A DNA stretch of 64,000 nt from Kitasatospora mediocidica KCTC 9733 (GTDB lineage: Bacteria; Actinomycetota; Actinomycetes; Streptomycetales; Streptomycetaceae), in NCBI RefSeq assembly GCF_000744225.1, contig NZ_JQLN01000007.1, forward strand, positions 186,001-250,000, written 5' to 3'. The first letter of the stretch is position 1, and each line of letters starts with the position of its first letter. Below, one piece after another: positions 26,999 to 36,411 of the stretch. The position numbers and the translations under genes are program-made. The notes under the pieces are model-generated. The model was not told the DNA's origin, made no database searches, and was given only the letters and a program-made list of their open reading frames with translations.

Positions 26999-27273
26999 TG
27001 GGCCACGCCGCCCACCGCCGCCGCCGACCGCCGGCCGACCACGACGTCCACGAACGCGCCGAGGTCGCGGACCAGCAGCGGATCCAGCTCCTCCTCCGGC
27101 AGTTGGATGCCGTACTGCCCCTCCAGCTGGAGCACCAGCTCGATCATGGCGAGCGACTCCAGCCCAAGACCCTCCTCGCCGAGCGGCAGGTCGTCGCCGA
27201 TCCGGTCGGGCAGCGGGAGGTTGATCACGTCCCTGATCACGGTCAGCACGAACTCTCGGGTCTCTTCACGCAT
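26995..27273 (-). CDS. Acyl carrier protein
   Basis: A 92-residue carrier protein with Ser40 in GLESLAMIEL (Glu replaces the usual Asp before the Ser). ATG 27273 follows CGGAG. It sits between the aldolase gene and the second ACP, so this operon encodes two ACPs in tandem before the ketosynthase. Confidence 0.85.
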   Translation of the reverse strand: MREETREFVLTVIRDVINLPLPDRIGDDLPLGEEGLGLESLAMIELVLQLEGQYGIQLPEEELDPLLVRDLGAFVDVVVGRRSAAAVGGVAQ

Positions 27274-27341
27274 GGGGTTTCTCCGTAAGTGGTCGTCCGG
27301 CTCGCGGGCCGGGCAGGGTGGGGGGCGTCCCGGGCTCCGGC

Positions 27342-28160
27342 TCAGCGCACCGGGACCGGACGCGCCGACGGTTGCACCTGGGCTTGGTAGGCCGGGGCCT
27401 CGTGCACCACGGCCGAGAGCGCGCGGATGACGACGGCCGGTGCGCTGCTCTCGAAGAAGCCGCGCCCCACCGCCAGCCCGGCGCAGCCCGCTGCCATCAC
27501 CCCTGCGGCGAAGACAGCCGGGTCCACCCCGCGATCGCTGGGGCCGCCGGCCGCCAGCACCGGGATCGGGCAGCTCTCCACCACCTCCGCCATCCGCTCC
27601 AGCGGCATCGCCCAGGTGGTCTTCACCAGCGAAGCCCCCAGGTCCGCGGCCACGTTGACGACGTGCGAGAGCAGCACGGGGTCGTGCGGGTCGCTGATCC
27701 GCGGGCCGCGCGGGTACACCATGGCCAGCAAGGGCATGTTCCAGCGCCGACATGCGTCGGCCACCGAGCCGAGGTCCGCCAGCTGCCGGGACTCGGTGTC
27801 GGAGCCGATGTTGACCTGGACGCTGACCGCGTCCGCACCCAGCCGGATCGCCTCCTCGACGTCCCCGACCAGCACCTTGGCGTCGACGTCCCGGGCGTGC
27901 GCCGTACTGGCGCTCAGGTGGACGATCAACGAGCAGTCACGCAGCAGGCTCGCGTCGATGGTCGCGGCCCGTCCCTTGTGCACCACGATCGCGTCGGCGC
28001 CGCCCTGCACCGCGGTGCGGACCAGCCCGTCGAAGCGTCCCGCGGCGACGATGGGACCGTCGGCCACCGAATGGTCCAGGGGGACGAAGAGAAATCGGTC
28101 GTCACGGTGTCGGGAGAGCCTCGCCAGGCGAACCGCCATACCTCCGGACCTTGCAGTCAT
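27342..28160 (-). CDS. DhnA-type aldolase for 3-amino-4-hydroxybenzoate (GriI-like)
   Basis: A 272-residue class I aldolase of the DhnA/fructose-bisphosphate aldolase family: LFVPLDHSVADGP at the N-terminus, GADAVSVQVNIGS, the Schiff-base Lys in VKTTWAM and VLAAGGPSD. GriI and its homologues join dihydroxyacetone phosphate to aspartate-4-semialdehyde and give the C7N phosphate that the DHQ-synthase-like partner (17812-18939) cyclises. ATG 28160 fits the family length of about 274. It heads the operon of ACPs, KS, CLF-like and monooxygenase genes. Confidence 0.9.
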   Translation of the reverse strand: MTARSGGMAVRLARLSRHRDDRFLFVPLDHSVADGPIVAAGRFDGLVRTAVQGGADAIVVHKGRAATIDASLLRDCSLIVHLSASTAHARDVDAKVLVGDVEEAIRLGADAVSVQVNIGSDTESRQLADLGSVADACRRWNMPLLAMVYPRGPRISDPHDPVLLSHVVNVAADLGASLVKTTWAMPLERMAEVVESCPIPVLAAGGPSDRGVDPAVFAAGVMAAGCAGLAVGRGFFESSAPAVVIRALSAVVHEAPAYQAQVQPSARPVPVR

Positions 28161-28401
28161 GTTCCACCCCTCGTCAGCCGTCCCCCGAAGCAGGGTTCGC
28201 CGGTCGAGTCTCGCCCCGTGGACGGGGTGCCACCCCCCTCGAACGGACTGCCCCTGCGAATGCCCGCGGCCGCGCCGTTCGAGGTACCCGACCGGCCAGC
28301 CCGCCCCCGACCCAGTCAATCTTTCCGACATCTGTTGCACACTTGACACTTGTCGTGAAAGCATGAGGCTGTTGTGTTGAGGTAGCGAGAGGGAACCAGT
28401 T
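28161..28401. promoter_or_regulatory. Divergent promoter region, aldolase operon / exporter
   Basis: The 241-base gap between the aldolase (minus) and the exporter (plus) contains TTGACA at 28343-28348, a consensus -35 box on the plus strand. The -10 area 17-18 bases on is poor, so a SARP activator binding near the -35 could be needed. A direct repeat-like ACTTGACACTTGTC is seen at 28341-28354. Confidence 0.4.
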
Positions 28402-29934
28402 GTGAAAACCGACCAGTCGCCGGCCCCGACGGACGAATCCGCTCGCGTCACCCCCGAGCTGTGGTGGCTGAGCGCGATCATGGCGCTGGGCGGCTTCGCC
28501 AGCCTGCTCGACAGCACCATCATCAACGTCGCGATCGGCCCGCTCGCCAAGGTGTTCAACTCACAACTCTCCACCGTGCAGTGGGTGGTGACGGGGTATC
28601 TGCTGGCGATCTCGGCGACCATCCCGCTCAGCGGCTGGGCGACCTCGCGGTTCGGCGCGAAGCAGGCGATCATCTTCTCGCAGGCCGTCTTCCTGATCGG
28701 CTCGCTGCTCTCGGGGCTGGCCTGGTCGGCGACCAGCCTGATCGTCTTCCGGGTGATCCAGGGCATCGGCGGCGGCCTGGCCGTGCCGGTCGGACAGGCC
28801 CTGCTGGCCCAGGCGGCCGGACCCAAGCGGCTCGGCCGCCTGATGTCGATCGTCACCATCCCGGCTCTGTTCGCCCCGCTGATCGGGCCGTCGCTGGGCG
28901 GTGTCCTGGTCGACCACCTCAGCTGGCGCTGGATCTTCTTCATCAACGTGCCGTTCTGCGTGGCGACCATCGCCCTCGTTCTGGCCAAGGTCAGGAACGT
29001 CGTGGCCCCCTCGCGCGACACCAGGCTGGACGTCGTGGGCCTGATCCTGCTGGTCCCCGCCCTGACCGCGCTGATCTACGGCCTGTCCGAGGCCGGCTCG
29101 GCCGGCGGGTTCGACGGCGGCCGGACCATCACCGGCCTCGTGGTGGGCGTCGTCCTGCTGGCGGCCTTCGCCGTGCGCGCGCTGCGCAGCCGGATGGAGT
29201 CGCTGCTCGATCTGCGGCTCTTCGGCGTCCACAACTTCAGGACCGGCACCACGGCGGGCTTCCTGCTCAGCATGGCGATGTACGGCGTGCTGATCCCGCT
29301 GCCCTTCTACTTCCAACTGGTGCGCGGTACCAGCGTGTTGACCTCAGCCCTGCTGCTTCTGCCGCAGAGCCTCGGCTATCTGGTCGCCGTCGTGCTGATG
29401 AACCGGCTGACCACCACCCTGGGCATCCGGAACCTGACCATCCTGGGCATCGTGCTCACCGTGGCCGGCACCGTCCCCTACGCCCTGATCACCGCCCACC
29501 CGAACCAACTCCTGCTCAGCGCCGCCCTGGTGGTGCGCGGCTTCGGTCTCGGCTCCTCGATGATGCCGACCATGACGATCGCCTTCGCCAGCGTGCCGAA
29601 GGAGGCGGCGCCCAGGGCCACCAGCGCCTTCAACGTCTTCCAGCGGGTCGGCGCCTCGGTCGGCACCGCGGTGCTCGCGGTGGTCCTGCAGCAGCATGTG
29701 AAGGACCACCTGCCCGCGAGCGTCCGGAGCCTGGCCGAGGTCAAGCCCAACAGCGACATCGCCCACGGCCTGGCGAGTTCCTTCGGAGCCCCGTTCTGGT
29801 GGGCGCTGGCCTTCACCGCGCTCGCCCTGCTGCCCGCGTTCTTCCTGCCCGGACGCCTGCCCCGGCAGACCCCGGACCCGGCCCCGGATGCCACCCCCGC
29901 CCACGACAACACGTCGGCCCTACTGGCCGACTGA
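28402..29934 (+). CDS. MFS exporter, DHA2 (14-TM) family
   Basis: A 510-residue membrane protein of the EmrB/QacA type. The motif LDSTIINVAIG in the first helix is diagnostic for this family, and there are about 14 hydrophobic segments. GTG 28402 follows GAGAGGGA. Its place between the aldolase operon and the SARP gene suggests it exports the cluster product. A hairpin terminator follows at 29955. Confidence 0.92.
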   Translation: MKTDQSPAPTDESARVTPELWWLSAIMALGGFASLLDSTIINVAIGPLAKVFNSQLSTVQWVVTGYLLAISATIPLSGWATSRFGAKQAIIFSQAVFLIGSLLSGLAWSATSLIVFRVIQGIGGGLAVPVGQALLAQAAGPKRLGRLMSIVTIPALFAPLIGPSLGGVLVDHLSWRWIFFINVPFCVATIALVLAKVRNVVAPSRDTRLDVVGLILLVPALTALIYGLSEAGSAGGFDGGRTITGLVVGVVLLAAFAVRALRSRMESLLDLRLFGVHNFRTGTTAGFLLSMAMYGVLIPLPFYFQLVRGTSVLTSALLLLPQSLGYLVAVVLMNRLTTTLGIRNLTILGIVLTVAGTVPYALITAHPNQLLLSAALVVRGFGLGSSMMPTMTIAFASVPKEAAPRATSAFNVFQRVGASVGTAVLAVVLQQHVKDHLPASVRSLAEVKPNSDIAHGLASSFGAPFWWALAFTALALLPAFFLPGRLPRQTPDPAPDATPAHDNTSALLAD

Positions 29935-29954
29935 CGGAACGTCAATTCCCGTTT

Positions 29955-29982
29955 GTGCCCGCACGTCCACCCGTGCGGGCAC
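29955..29982 (+). terminator. Hairpin terminator after exporter gene
   Basis: A perfect 11-base stem (29955-29965 and 29972-29982) with a 6-base loop begins 21 bases after the stop codon. Confidence 0.75.
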
Positions 29983-30228
29983 TCTTCCGTTCCACTCGTG
30001 CAGGCGAGGTGTCGACTTCCCGCCACTTTCCACCAGGCCTCGCGTTGCGGCGAACTGTTTGCGAGGATCGTGAGCAGAGCGCAACGGGGGAAGTGACAGC
30101 ATGACCGGTGACACGATCCTGCACATACGACACGGCGAACACCACCCTGCCGAACAGGCTCCGAGAGCCGTTCCGCCCCGAGGCGCCCGCCCACCGCGGA
30201 CACCACGAGCGGCGAGCGGGGTCGAGGG

Positions 30229-30975
30229 ATGATCGAATTCAGGCTGCTGGGAACACTGGAGATCTTCGACGGACTGCACTGGAAATCGGTCGAAACGCCG
30301 AAGATCCGCAGCGTGCTCGCGGTGCTGCTGGCCGCTTCGGGCCGAGTGATCTCGATGGAACGGCTGGTCGAGGAGCTCTGGTACGACGGCCCGCAGCGCA
30401 AACGCGACCAGCGCAACCTGGTGCAGCAGTACGTGATGAAGCTGCGGCGCCAACTCGGCGACCACGACCACAGCATGCTGGTCACCAAGGCGCCCGGCTA
30501 CCGCCTGCTCTTCGAGCCGGCCCGGTTGGACGCGCGGCGCTTCGACACCCTGCACGCCGAGGGGCAGGCGCTGTTCGGCGCGGGCTCCTACCGGCAGGCG
30601 TTCACCGTGCTCGGCGACGCGCTGAGCCTGTGGCGCGGCGCGGCCCTGGACGACGTGCCGGCCTCGCCGATCGTGCGCGCCGAGTCGGAGCGTCTGGAGG
30701 AGGCCAGGCTTGCCGCCGCCGAGATGCGGATCGACGCCAGCCACCGGACCGGCGGGCACGCCGTGACGCTGGCCGAGCTGCGCACGCTGCGCGACACCAA
30801 CCCGCTCAGGGAGGGCCTCTGGGAGAAGGAGATGATCGCGCTCCTCGAATGCGGCCGCCGGGCCGACGCCCTGGAGGTCTACCAGCGCGCCCGCCGGACC
30901 CTCCAGGAGGAGCTGGGCCTCGAACCCGGCAGCGCCCTGCGCGACCTCCAGCAGCTCATCCTCACCGACGACTAG
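30229..30975 (+). CDS. SARP-family pathway activator
   Basis: A 248-residue regulator made of an OmpR-type winged helix (about residues 1-95, with KIRSVLAVLLA, RLVEELW and KAPGYRLL) and a bacterial transcriptional activation domain (about 100-245). This is the short SARP architecture (DnrI/RedD), without the ATPase part of AfsR. Such proteins bind heptamer direct repeats near -35 boxes and switch on antibiotic clusters. The start is ATG 30229. The 294-base leader region before it shows no clear operator apart from the exporter terminator. Confidence 0.93.
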   Translation: MIEFRLLGTLEIFDGLHWKSVETPKIRSVLAVLLAASGRVISMERLVEELWYDGPQRKRDQRNLVQQYVMKLRRQLGDHDHSMLVTKAPGYRLLFEPARLDARRFDTLHAEGQALFGAGSYRQAFTVLGDALSLWRGAALDDVPASPIVRAESERLEEARLAAAEMRIDASHRTGGHAVTLAELRTLRDTNPLREGLWEKEMIALLECGRRADALEVYQRARRTLQEELGLEPGSALRDLQQLILTDD

Positions 30976-31138
30976 GACCGACCGGCGGGAACTCTCGGAC
31001 ACGGCCTGACGGCAGGTCAGCCATGCTTCGCGCGCGGTGGGTTACCCTCCTGATCAGGTGAGCCGGGAGGTCTGGTCGACACGGACGCCGGCGCCGGGGG
31101 CACCCGGGATCCCCACGTCGTCCAGGAGGTACTCGGTG

Positions 31139-32488
31139 ATGCGCGGCGGGGCGTTCCTGGAGGCCGACTGGCGGCGCGAGACGCTGCACACCAACCTCTG
31201 GCTGGTGCCCGCGGTGGAGGCGATGGCCGCCGCCGGGCTGTTCGCGCTGACCCTGGCGCTGGACCGGGCCGCCTACGACGGCCGGTTCACCCTGGCGACC
31301 TGGGTGCTGAGCGGCACCGCCGACGGGGCCCGGCAGATCCTGACGACGATGGCCGCGGCGATCATCACGGTCGTCGGCCTGGTCTTCTCGATCACCATCG
31401 TGGCCCTGACCCTGGCCTCCACGCAGTTCGGCCCCCGGATGCTGCGCAACTTCATCCGGGACCGCGGGACCCAGCTGACCCTGGGCACGTTCGTGGCCAC
31501 CTTCTTCTACACCGTGCTGGCCCTGGTCTCGATCAGCCCGGGCCCGCACGGCGACTTCGTCCCGCACCTGTCGATCACCGTGACGCTGGCCCTGACCGTG
31601 GTCGACCTCGCCATGCTCATCTACTTCATCAACCACATCGCCACCATGATCCAGCTCCCCCAGGTGGTCGCGAGCATCGCCGGTGACCTCTCCCGGGCCA
31701 TCGAGGAGCAGGGCGGCCCGGACCCCGCCGCGCCGCCCGGCCTCGACAGCGGCCCCAGCCGCGACGAACTGCTCCTGCTGATCGGCGAGTCCGGCGCGGC
31801 GGTCGCCACCCCGGCCAGCGGCTACCTGCAGTACATCCGCCACGAGCGGCTGGTCAGGATCGCCGCCGAGTCCGACGCGGTACTCCATCTGCCGTACCGT
31901 CCGGGCCACTTCCTGGTCCAGGGGCAGCCACTGGCGGTCGTCTGGCCGCCCTCGGCGGCCGCCCGGGTGGCGCAGCAGCTGGCCCACGGCCAGGTCACCG
32001 GTCCGTACCGGACGCTGGCGCAGGACATCTCCTTCGGCGTCGACCAACTGGTGGAGATCGCGCTGCGCGCGCTGTCCACCGCGATCAACGACACCTTCAC
32101 CGCGCTGACCTGCATCGACTGGCTGACCGACTGCCTCTGCCGGATCACCACCGGCTGGCACCCGCAGCGCGTCCACCGCGACCCGCACGGCCACATCCGG
32201 GTCATCGCCTACCAGCCCGACTACGACCGGCTGGTCCAGCGCTCCTTCGAGAAGATCCGCCAATCGGCCCTCGGTGTGCCGGCCGTGATGATCCGTCAAC
32301 TCGAAGGCCTCTACAAGATCATGGAGCAGACCTCGATCCCCGGCCGCCGCCAGGTCCTGCTGGACCAGGCGGCGATGATCCAGCGCTCCTGCGACGCCTC
32401 CGTCCCCGAGGAGACCGACCGCCAGGACGTGCGGCACCGCTACGAGGCCCTGCTCGCACTCCACAACGCCACGACCCCGGAGCAGTGA
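31139..32488 (+). CDS. DUF2254 membrane protein
   Basis: A 449-residue protein of the DUF2254 family, of unknown function. It has about four membrane helices in residues 15-190 and then a soluble domain with the conserved STAINDTFTALTCIDWL motif. ATG 31139 follows AGGAGG. The reported frame can extend upstream to 31037 but has no better start. It separates the main cluster and its SARP from the eight-gene operon on the other strand, and is unlikely to belong to either pathway. Confidence 0.85.
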   Translation: MRGGAFLEADWRRETLHTNLWLVPAVEAMAAAGLFALTLALDRAAYDGRFTLATWVLSGTADGARQILTTMAAAIITVVGLVFSITIVALTLASTQFGPRMLRNFIRDRGTQLTLGTFVATFFYTVLALVSISPGPHGDFVPHLSITVTLALTVVDLAMLIYFINHIATMIQLPQVVASIAGDLSRAIEEQGGPDPAAPPGLDSGPSRDELLLLIGESGAAVATPASGYLQYIRHERLVRIAAESDAVLHLPYRPGHFLVQGQPLAVVWPPSAAARVAQQLAHGQVTGPYRTLAQDISFGVDQLVEIALRALSTAINDTFTALTCIDWLTDCLCRITTGWHPQRVHRDPHGHIRVIAYQPDYDRLVQRSFEKIRQSALGVPAVMIRQLEGLYKIMEQTSIPGRRQVLLDQAAMIQRSCDASVPEETDRQDVRHRYEALLALHNATTPEQ

Positions 32489-32495
32489 CGGTCCG

Positions 32496-33533
32496 TCAGG
32501 CAGCCTTGGCCAGCAGTGTCCACGGCTCGGGACGCGCCAGCGCCAGCCGCGGCTTGCGCGCGGCCCAGTACCGGACGGACGCCGCCATCACCGCCGCGGG
32601 GTCCTCGACCGTCCGAGTGGGCTCGAAGGGTTCGCTCATGCTGGTGTAGCTCTGGAACATCGCCAGCAGCTTCACGGCCTGGCTCTGGAAGGGCGAGAGG
32701 TACTGGTCGGCCAGCGGCAGGAAGAACCGGTCCCAGCTCTCCCCCGCGACGATCGGCGGCCGCTCGATCGGCGCCACGCCGTGCGCCGCGCGGCACTCGT
32801 TGAGGGTCTCGCAGACCACGTCGAGCAGGCCGCCCAGGGTCAGGCTCCCCCGGCCTCCCGCCAGCACCTCGGTGCGTACCGCGGCGGGTGGCGGCGCCAG
32901 CGCGGCGTCGACGATCAGCGCGGCGACCTCGTCGACGGGTCCGATCTCGGCGAAGCCGCCCGGGTCGCCGACCACCACCGCGGCCAGCCCCGAGACGAGC
33001 GCCTGCAACAGCGTGTACGGGCCGGAGAACCGGCCGATCTCACCACTGTCCCGGCGGCCGACGATCAACGGCGGCCGGACCACGGTCAGCGGCCCCGGGT
33101 GCTCCGCGCGGGCGATCTCCTCGCAGACGGCCTTGGACCACTCGTAGCCGTTGCGGTAGCCCTCGAACTCGGCGCCGCGCAGGTCCTGCGGGTTGCGCAG
33201 CCCGCCGACGTAGGCGGTGGAGACCTGGACGAGATGGGTGTCCCGGTCCGCCAGCGCCAGGACCGCCCGCAGCGGGCCGACGTTGGCGTTCGTCGCCTCC
33301 GCGCGGCTGAGGGTCCAGCGCGTGGTGGCCGCGGCGTGCACGATCACGTCCCAGTGGCCGGCCAGTTCGGCCGGCGCGGCCTCGGAGCCGATCCGCCAGC
33401 AGAGCGCCGGATCGTCGCCGGGCCGCCGGGCGACGCGGGTGAGGGTGTGCTCGTGCTCCCGCCGGACGGCCCGCAGCCGGCGCACGACCTCGGTCCCGAC
33501 CACGCCGGTCGCGCCGGTCAGAAGGATTCGCAT
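32496..33533 (-). CDS. Thioester-reductase-like extended SDR
   Basis: A 345-residue extended short-chain dehydrogenase. GATGVVG is the NAD(P) loop, and the active site is YEWSK (Tyr-x-x-x-Lys) about residue 137. The architecture resembles thioester-reductase domains (NAD-binding-4, male-sterility type) that reduce a carrier-bound acyl thioester to an aldehyde. With an ACP and a PLP aminotransferase in the same operon, a reductive release and transamination step is a reasonable inference. I use ATG 33533, which has GAGG 6 bases before it. Last gene of the operon. Confidence 0.75.
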   Translation of the reverse strand: MRILLTGATGVVGTEVVRRLRAVRREHEHTLTRVARRPGDDPALCWRIGSEAAPAELAGHWDVIVHAAATTRWTLSRAEATNANVGPLRAVLALADRDTHLVQVSTAYVGGLRNPQDLRGAEFEGYRNGYEWSKAVCEEIARAEHPGPLTVVRPPLIVGRRDSGEIGRFSGPYTLLQALVSGLAAVVVGDPGGFAEIGPVDEVAALIVDAALAPPPAAVRTEVLAGGRGSLTLGGLLDVVCETLNECRAAHGVAPIERPPIVAGESWDRFFLPLADQYLSPFQSQAVKLLAMFQSYTSMSEPFEPTRTVEDPAAVMAASVRYWAARKPRLALARPEPWTLLAKAA

Positions 33534-33581
33534 GACCATCCTCGTTTCCACTCGAACTCGAAGGGGCCCTCGGGTCCCCGG

Positions 33582-34844
33582 TCACTGCTCCGGGGTGAGC
33601 ACCAGACAGGCGTTCTGGCCGCCGAACCCGAAGGAGTTGGACAGCACGGCGGCGGGAGCAACGGTGCGCGGCGTGCCGATCACCAGGTCCACCAGGTCGG
33701 CCTCCGGGCTGGAGACCAGGTTGGCGATCGGCGGCACCACACCGCGCGCGCCGCAGAGCAGGGCGAGCGCGGCCTCCAGGGCGCCCGAGCCGCCGATCAG
33801 ATGGCCGGTCACGCCCTTGACGGCGGTGACCGGCGGCGGCTGGCCGCCGAAGCAGCGGTCGATCGCCCGGGCCTCGGCGCGGTCGTTGAGCACCGTCGAC
33901 GTCCCGTGCGCGTTGACATGGCCGATGTCGGCGGGAGTCAGCCCGGCGTCGGCGACGGCGGCGCGCATGCAACGGGCCGCCACCTCACCCTCCTCCTGCG
34001 GGGCCACGATGTGGAAGGCGTCGCAGGTGTCGGCGTAGCCGGCGACCTCGCCGTAGATCCTCGCGCCGCGGGCCTGCGCCAGGTCCCAGCGCTCCAGGAC
34101 CAGGACGGCCGCCCCCTCGCCCATCACGAAGCCGTCCCGGTCGGCGTCGAACGGGCGGCTGGCCAGCTCGGGGTCGGCGTTCCTGGCGGACATCGCCCGC
34201 ATCCGGGCGAACGCGCCCATCACGACGGTGCTCACGGCCGAGTCGGTGCCGCCGGCCACCGCCGCGTCGAGCTGCCCGTACCTGATCCGGCGAGCCGCCT
34301 CGCCGACCGCCGTGGTCCCGCTGGCGCAGGCCGCGGAGTACGTCGTGCAGGAGCCCTGGAACCCGTAGCGCATCGCCAGCCGACAGGCCGCCGAGTTGGC
34401 CATGGTCCGGGGCACGGTGTGCACCGGCATCTCCCTCGGCCGCTCGCCATGGCTCAGGGTGACCGCCTCCATGCTCGGCAGCCCGCCGATGCCCGTGCCG
34501 ATCTGCACGCCCACCCGGTCCGGCGCCAGGCCGGGCGGCAGCGCCGCCTCGGTGACGGCGTCCGCGGCGGCGCAGAGCAACAGGGCGGTGGTCCGGTCGA
34601 TCTGGCGCGCCTCGCGGCGGGTGACGTACGCGTCGAGGTCGAACGGCGGCACCAGGCAGGCGATGTGCACCGGCAGGTCCTGGTCGACCAGCCGTCCTAC
34701 CACGGCGGCGGTGGACCTGGCCTTCAGCACCGAGGTGAACGCCTCCTCGATCCCGTTGCCCGCGGGCGACTTCACCCCGATCCCGGTGACCGCGACCCGC
34801 CGGCCGCCCAAGGGGTGTGCACCCTGGGTGTGCGGCCCGCTCAC
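33582..34844 (-). CDS. FabF-like beta-ketoacyl-ACP synthase
   Basis: A 420-residue KAS II with Cys173 (AACASGT), His313 (VNAHGTST), His348 (GVTGHLIG) and a C-terminal SFGFGGQNA. GTG 34844 overlaps the ACP stop (GTGA). It is clearly different from the KS of the main cluster (for instance QEEGEVAA and ITDQ-type loops are absent here), which argues for a separate chain-building pathway. No KS-beta partner, ketoreductase or dehydratase lies in this operon. Confidence 0.9.
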   Translation of the reverse strand: MSGPHTQGAHPLGGRRVAVTGIGVKSPAGNGIEEAFTSVLKARSTAAVVGRLVDQDLPVHIACLVPPFDLDAYVTRREARQIDRTTALLLCAAADAVTEAALPPGLAPDRVGVQIGTGIGGLPSMEAVTLSHGERPREMPVHTVPRTMANSAACRLAMRYGFQGSCTTYSAACASGTTAVGEAARRIRYGQLDAAVAGGTDSAVSTVVMGAFARMRAMSARNADPELASRPFDADRDGFVMGEGAAVLVLERWDLAQARGARIYGEVAGYADTCDAFHIVAPQEEGEVAARCMRAAVADAGLTPADIGHVNAHGTSTVLNDRAEARAIDRCFGGQPPPVTAVKGVTGHLIGGSGALEAALALLCGARGVVPPIANLVSSPEADLVDLVIGTPRTVAPAAVLSNSFGFGGQNACLVLTPEQ

Positions 34845-35095
34845 GGCTGCCCGGCCGTACGGGCTTCGAGCAGGTCGATGGCGTGGCCGACGCTCTGCGC
34901 GCCGGTCAGGTCCTCCACCGCGATCCGCAGCGCCAGGGCCCGTTCCAACCGGGCGCCGATCTCCATCAGTTCCAGACTGTCGATGCCGTAGTCGACCAGC
35001 AGGCTGGTCTGCTCCCGGACCTCCTCGACCTCGGTGCCGAGCACGTCCGAGATGGCCGTCCTGACCACCAGGGCCAGTTCCTCACGAGTGGGCAT
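34841..35095 (-). CDS. Acyl carrier protein
   Basis: An 84-residue carrier protein with Ser40 in YGIDSLELMEI. ATG 35095 is 9 bases after AAGGA. An ATG three codons earlier is too close to that site. The carrier should hold the chain made by the FabF-like enzyme and offered to the reductase at the operon end. Confidence 0.9.
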   Translation of the reverse strand: MPTREELALVVRTAISDVLGTEVEEVREQTSLLVDYGIDSLELMEIGARLERALALRIAVEDLTGAQSVGHAIDLLEARTAGQP

Positions 35096-35151
35096 GTCCG
35101 TCATTCCTTCCGAATGTGGCTGGGGGCCTGCGCAGGTTCGGGGAGCGGCGG

Positions 35152-36411
35152 TCAACCGCCGGCGGTCCGCTCGGCCACCGCCACGGCCGAGTCGAGGATC
35201 TCGACCGCCTCGGCGACGTCCGCCTCGGTGCTCACCAGCGGGGGCAGCAGGCGCACGGTGGTCGGCCGGCCCAGGCAGGGCGACACCAGCAGGCCCGCGG
35301 CGGCCAGTTCGACCACCACCGCGCCGGCGGCCCGCGGGCTGGTGAAGTCGATCCCGCGCAGCAGCCCCCGGCCGCGCAGCTCGGCCACCACGCCGGGGTG
35401 CCGCCGCCGGAGCAGCTCCAGTTCGGCGGCCAGCTGATCGCTCAGCATCCGCCCGTGCCCGGCCAGGTGCTCGATCGCGTCGAGCGCGGCGGGCAGCGCC
35501 GCGCAACTCAGCGGATGGCCGCCGAAGGTGGCGGAGTGCAGGAACGGGTCGGCGGCCAGCGGGGCGTACAACCGCTCGGAGCAGACCAGTGCCGACAGTG
35601 GCACCACCCCGCCGCCCAGCGGCTTGCCGAGCAGCACCGCGTCGACCGGCAGTCCCTCGGCCAGCGCGACCGACCGCTCCCCGCACCGGCGCAGCCCGCA
35701 CTGGATCTCGTCGGCGATCACGAACGCGCCCTGCCGGGCGGCGTCCTCGCTCCAGCGCCGCAGCACGTCCAGGGGCAGCGCGGCGGCACCGTTCTCGCCC
35801 TGCACCGGTTCGAAGACGAGCGCGGCCACGTCCCCGCCGGCCAGCTCGCGCAGCACCGCCGCAGGGTCCGCCGGGTCCACGTGGACGACGTCCACGGCGC
35901 AGCCCCGCAGCCCCACCCGGTAGAGCGGACTGTGGGTCAGCGCGAGGGCGCCCAGGGACTTGCCGTGGAAGCCGCCGCGCACGGCGATCACCCGGGGGCG
36001 CCCACTGGCGAGCCGGGCCAGCTTGACCGCCACCTCCACCACGTCGGCGCCGTTGAGCCCGAAGTAGACCTTCGGCAGCACGTCGCCCAGGTACCCGGCG
36101 AGGCGGGCGGCGGCCCGGGCGGCCACCGGGTTGGCCAGGCTGCGGGTGGAGGTGGGCATGGTGTCGAGCTGGTGGCGGACCGCCGCCACTACCTCCGGGT
36201 GGCGGTGGCCGAGCAGCGTGACGGCGTACGAGCCGAAGTCCAGCACCGAACGACCGTCGGACAGCATCACCCGGCAGCCCTCGCCGGACGCCTCGACGGC
36301 TCCGCGTCCGGCGAAGCTGCCGGTCAGCGCGAGCTTCGGCGAGAGGTGGCGCCGCAGCCGCTCGAAGGCCTCGGCGGCGTCGTCCACCGCCGTCACGGGC
36401 CCGGCGGTCAC
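35152..36411 (-). CDS. PLP-dependent class III aminotransferase
   Basis: A 419-residue omega-aminotransferase-type enzyme. VFEPVQGENGA, FVIADEIQCGL and LLGKPLGGG (the Schiff-base lysine) are all present. GTG 36411 overlaps the stop of the SRPBCC gene. Together with the thioester-reductase-like SDR it may convert an aldehyde released from the ACP into a primary amine, as in coelimycin, cyclizidine and tambjamine pathways. Amino donor and substrate are unknown. Confidence 0.88.
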   Translation of the reverse strand: MTAGPVTAVDDAAEAFERLRRHLSPKLALTGSFAGRGAVEASGEGCRVMLSDGRSVLDFGSYAVTLLGHRHPEVVAAVRHQLDTMPTSTRSLANPVAARAAARLAGYLGDVLPKVYFGLNGADVVEVAVKLARLASGRPRVIAVRGGFHGKSLGALALTHSPLYRVGLRGCAVDVVHVDPADPAAVLRELAGGDVAALVFEPVQGENGAAALPLDVLRRWSEDAARQGAFVIADEIQCGLRRCGERSVALAEGLPVDAVLLGKPLGGGVVPLSALVCSERLYAPLAADPFLHSATFGGHPLSCAALPAALDAIEHLAGHGRMLSDQLAAELELLRRRHPGVVAELRGRGLLRGIDFTSPRAAGAVVVELAAAGLLVSPCLGRPTTVRLLPPLVSTEADVAEAVEILDSAVAVAERTAGG

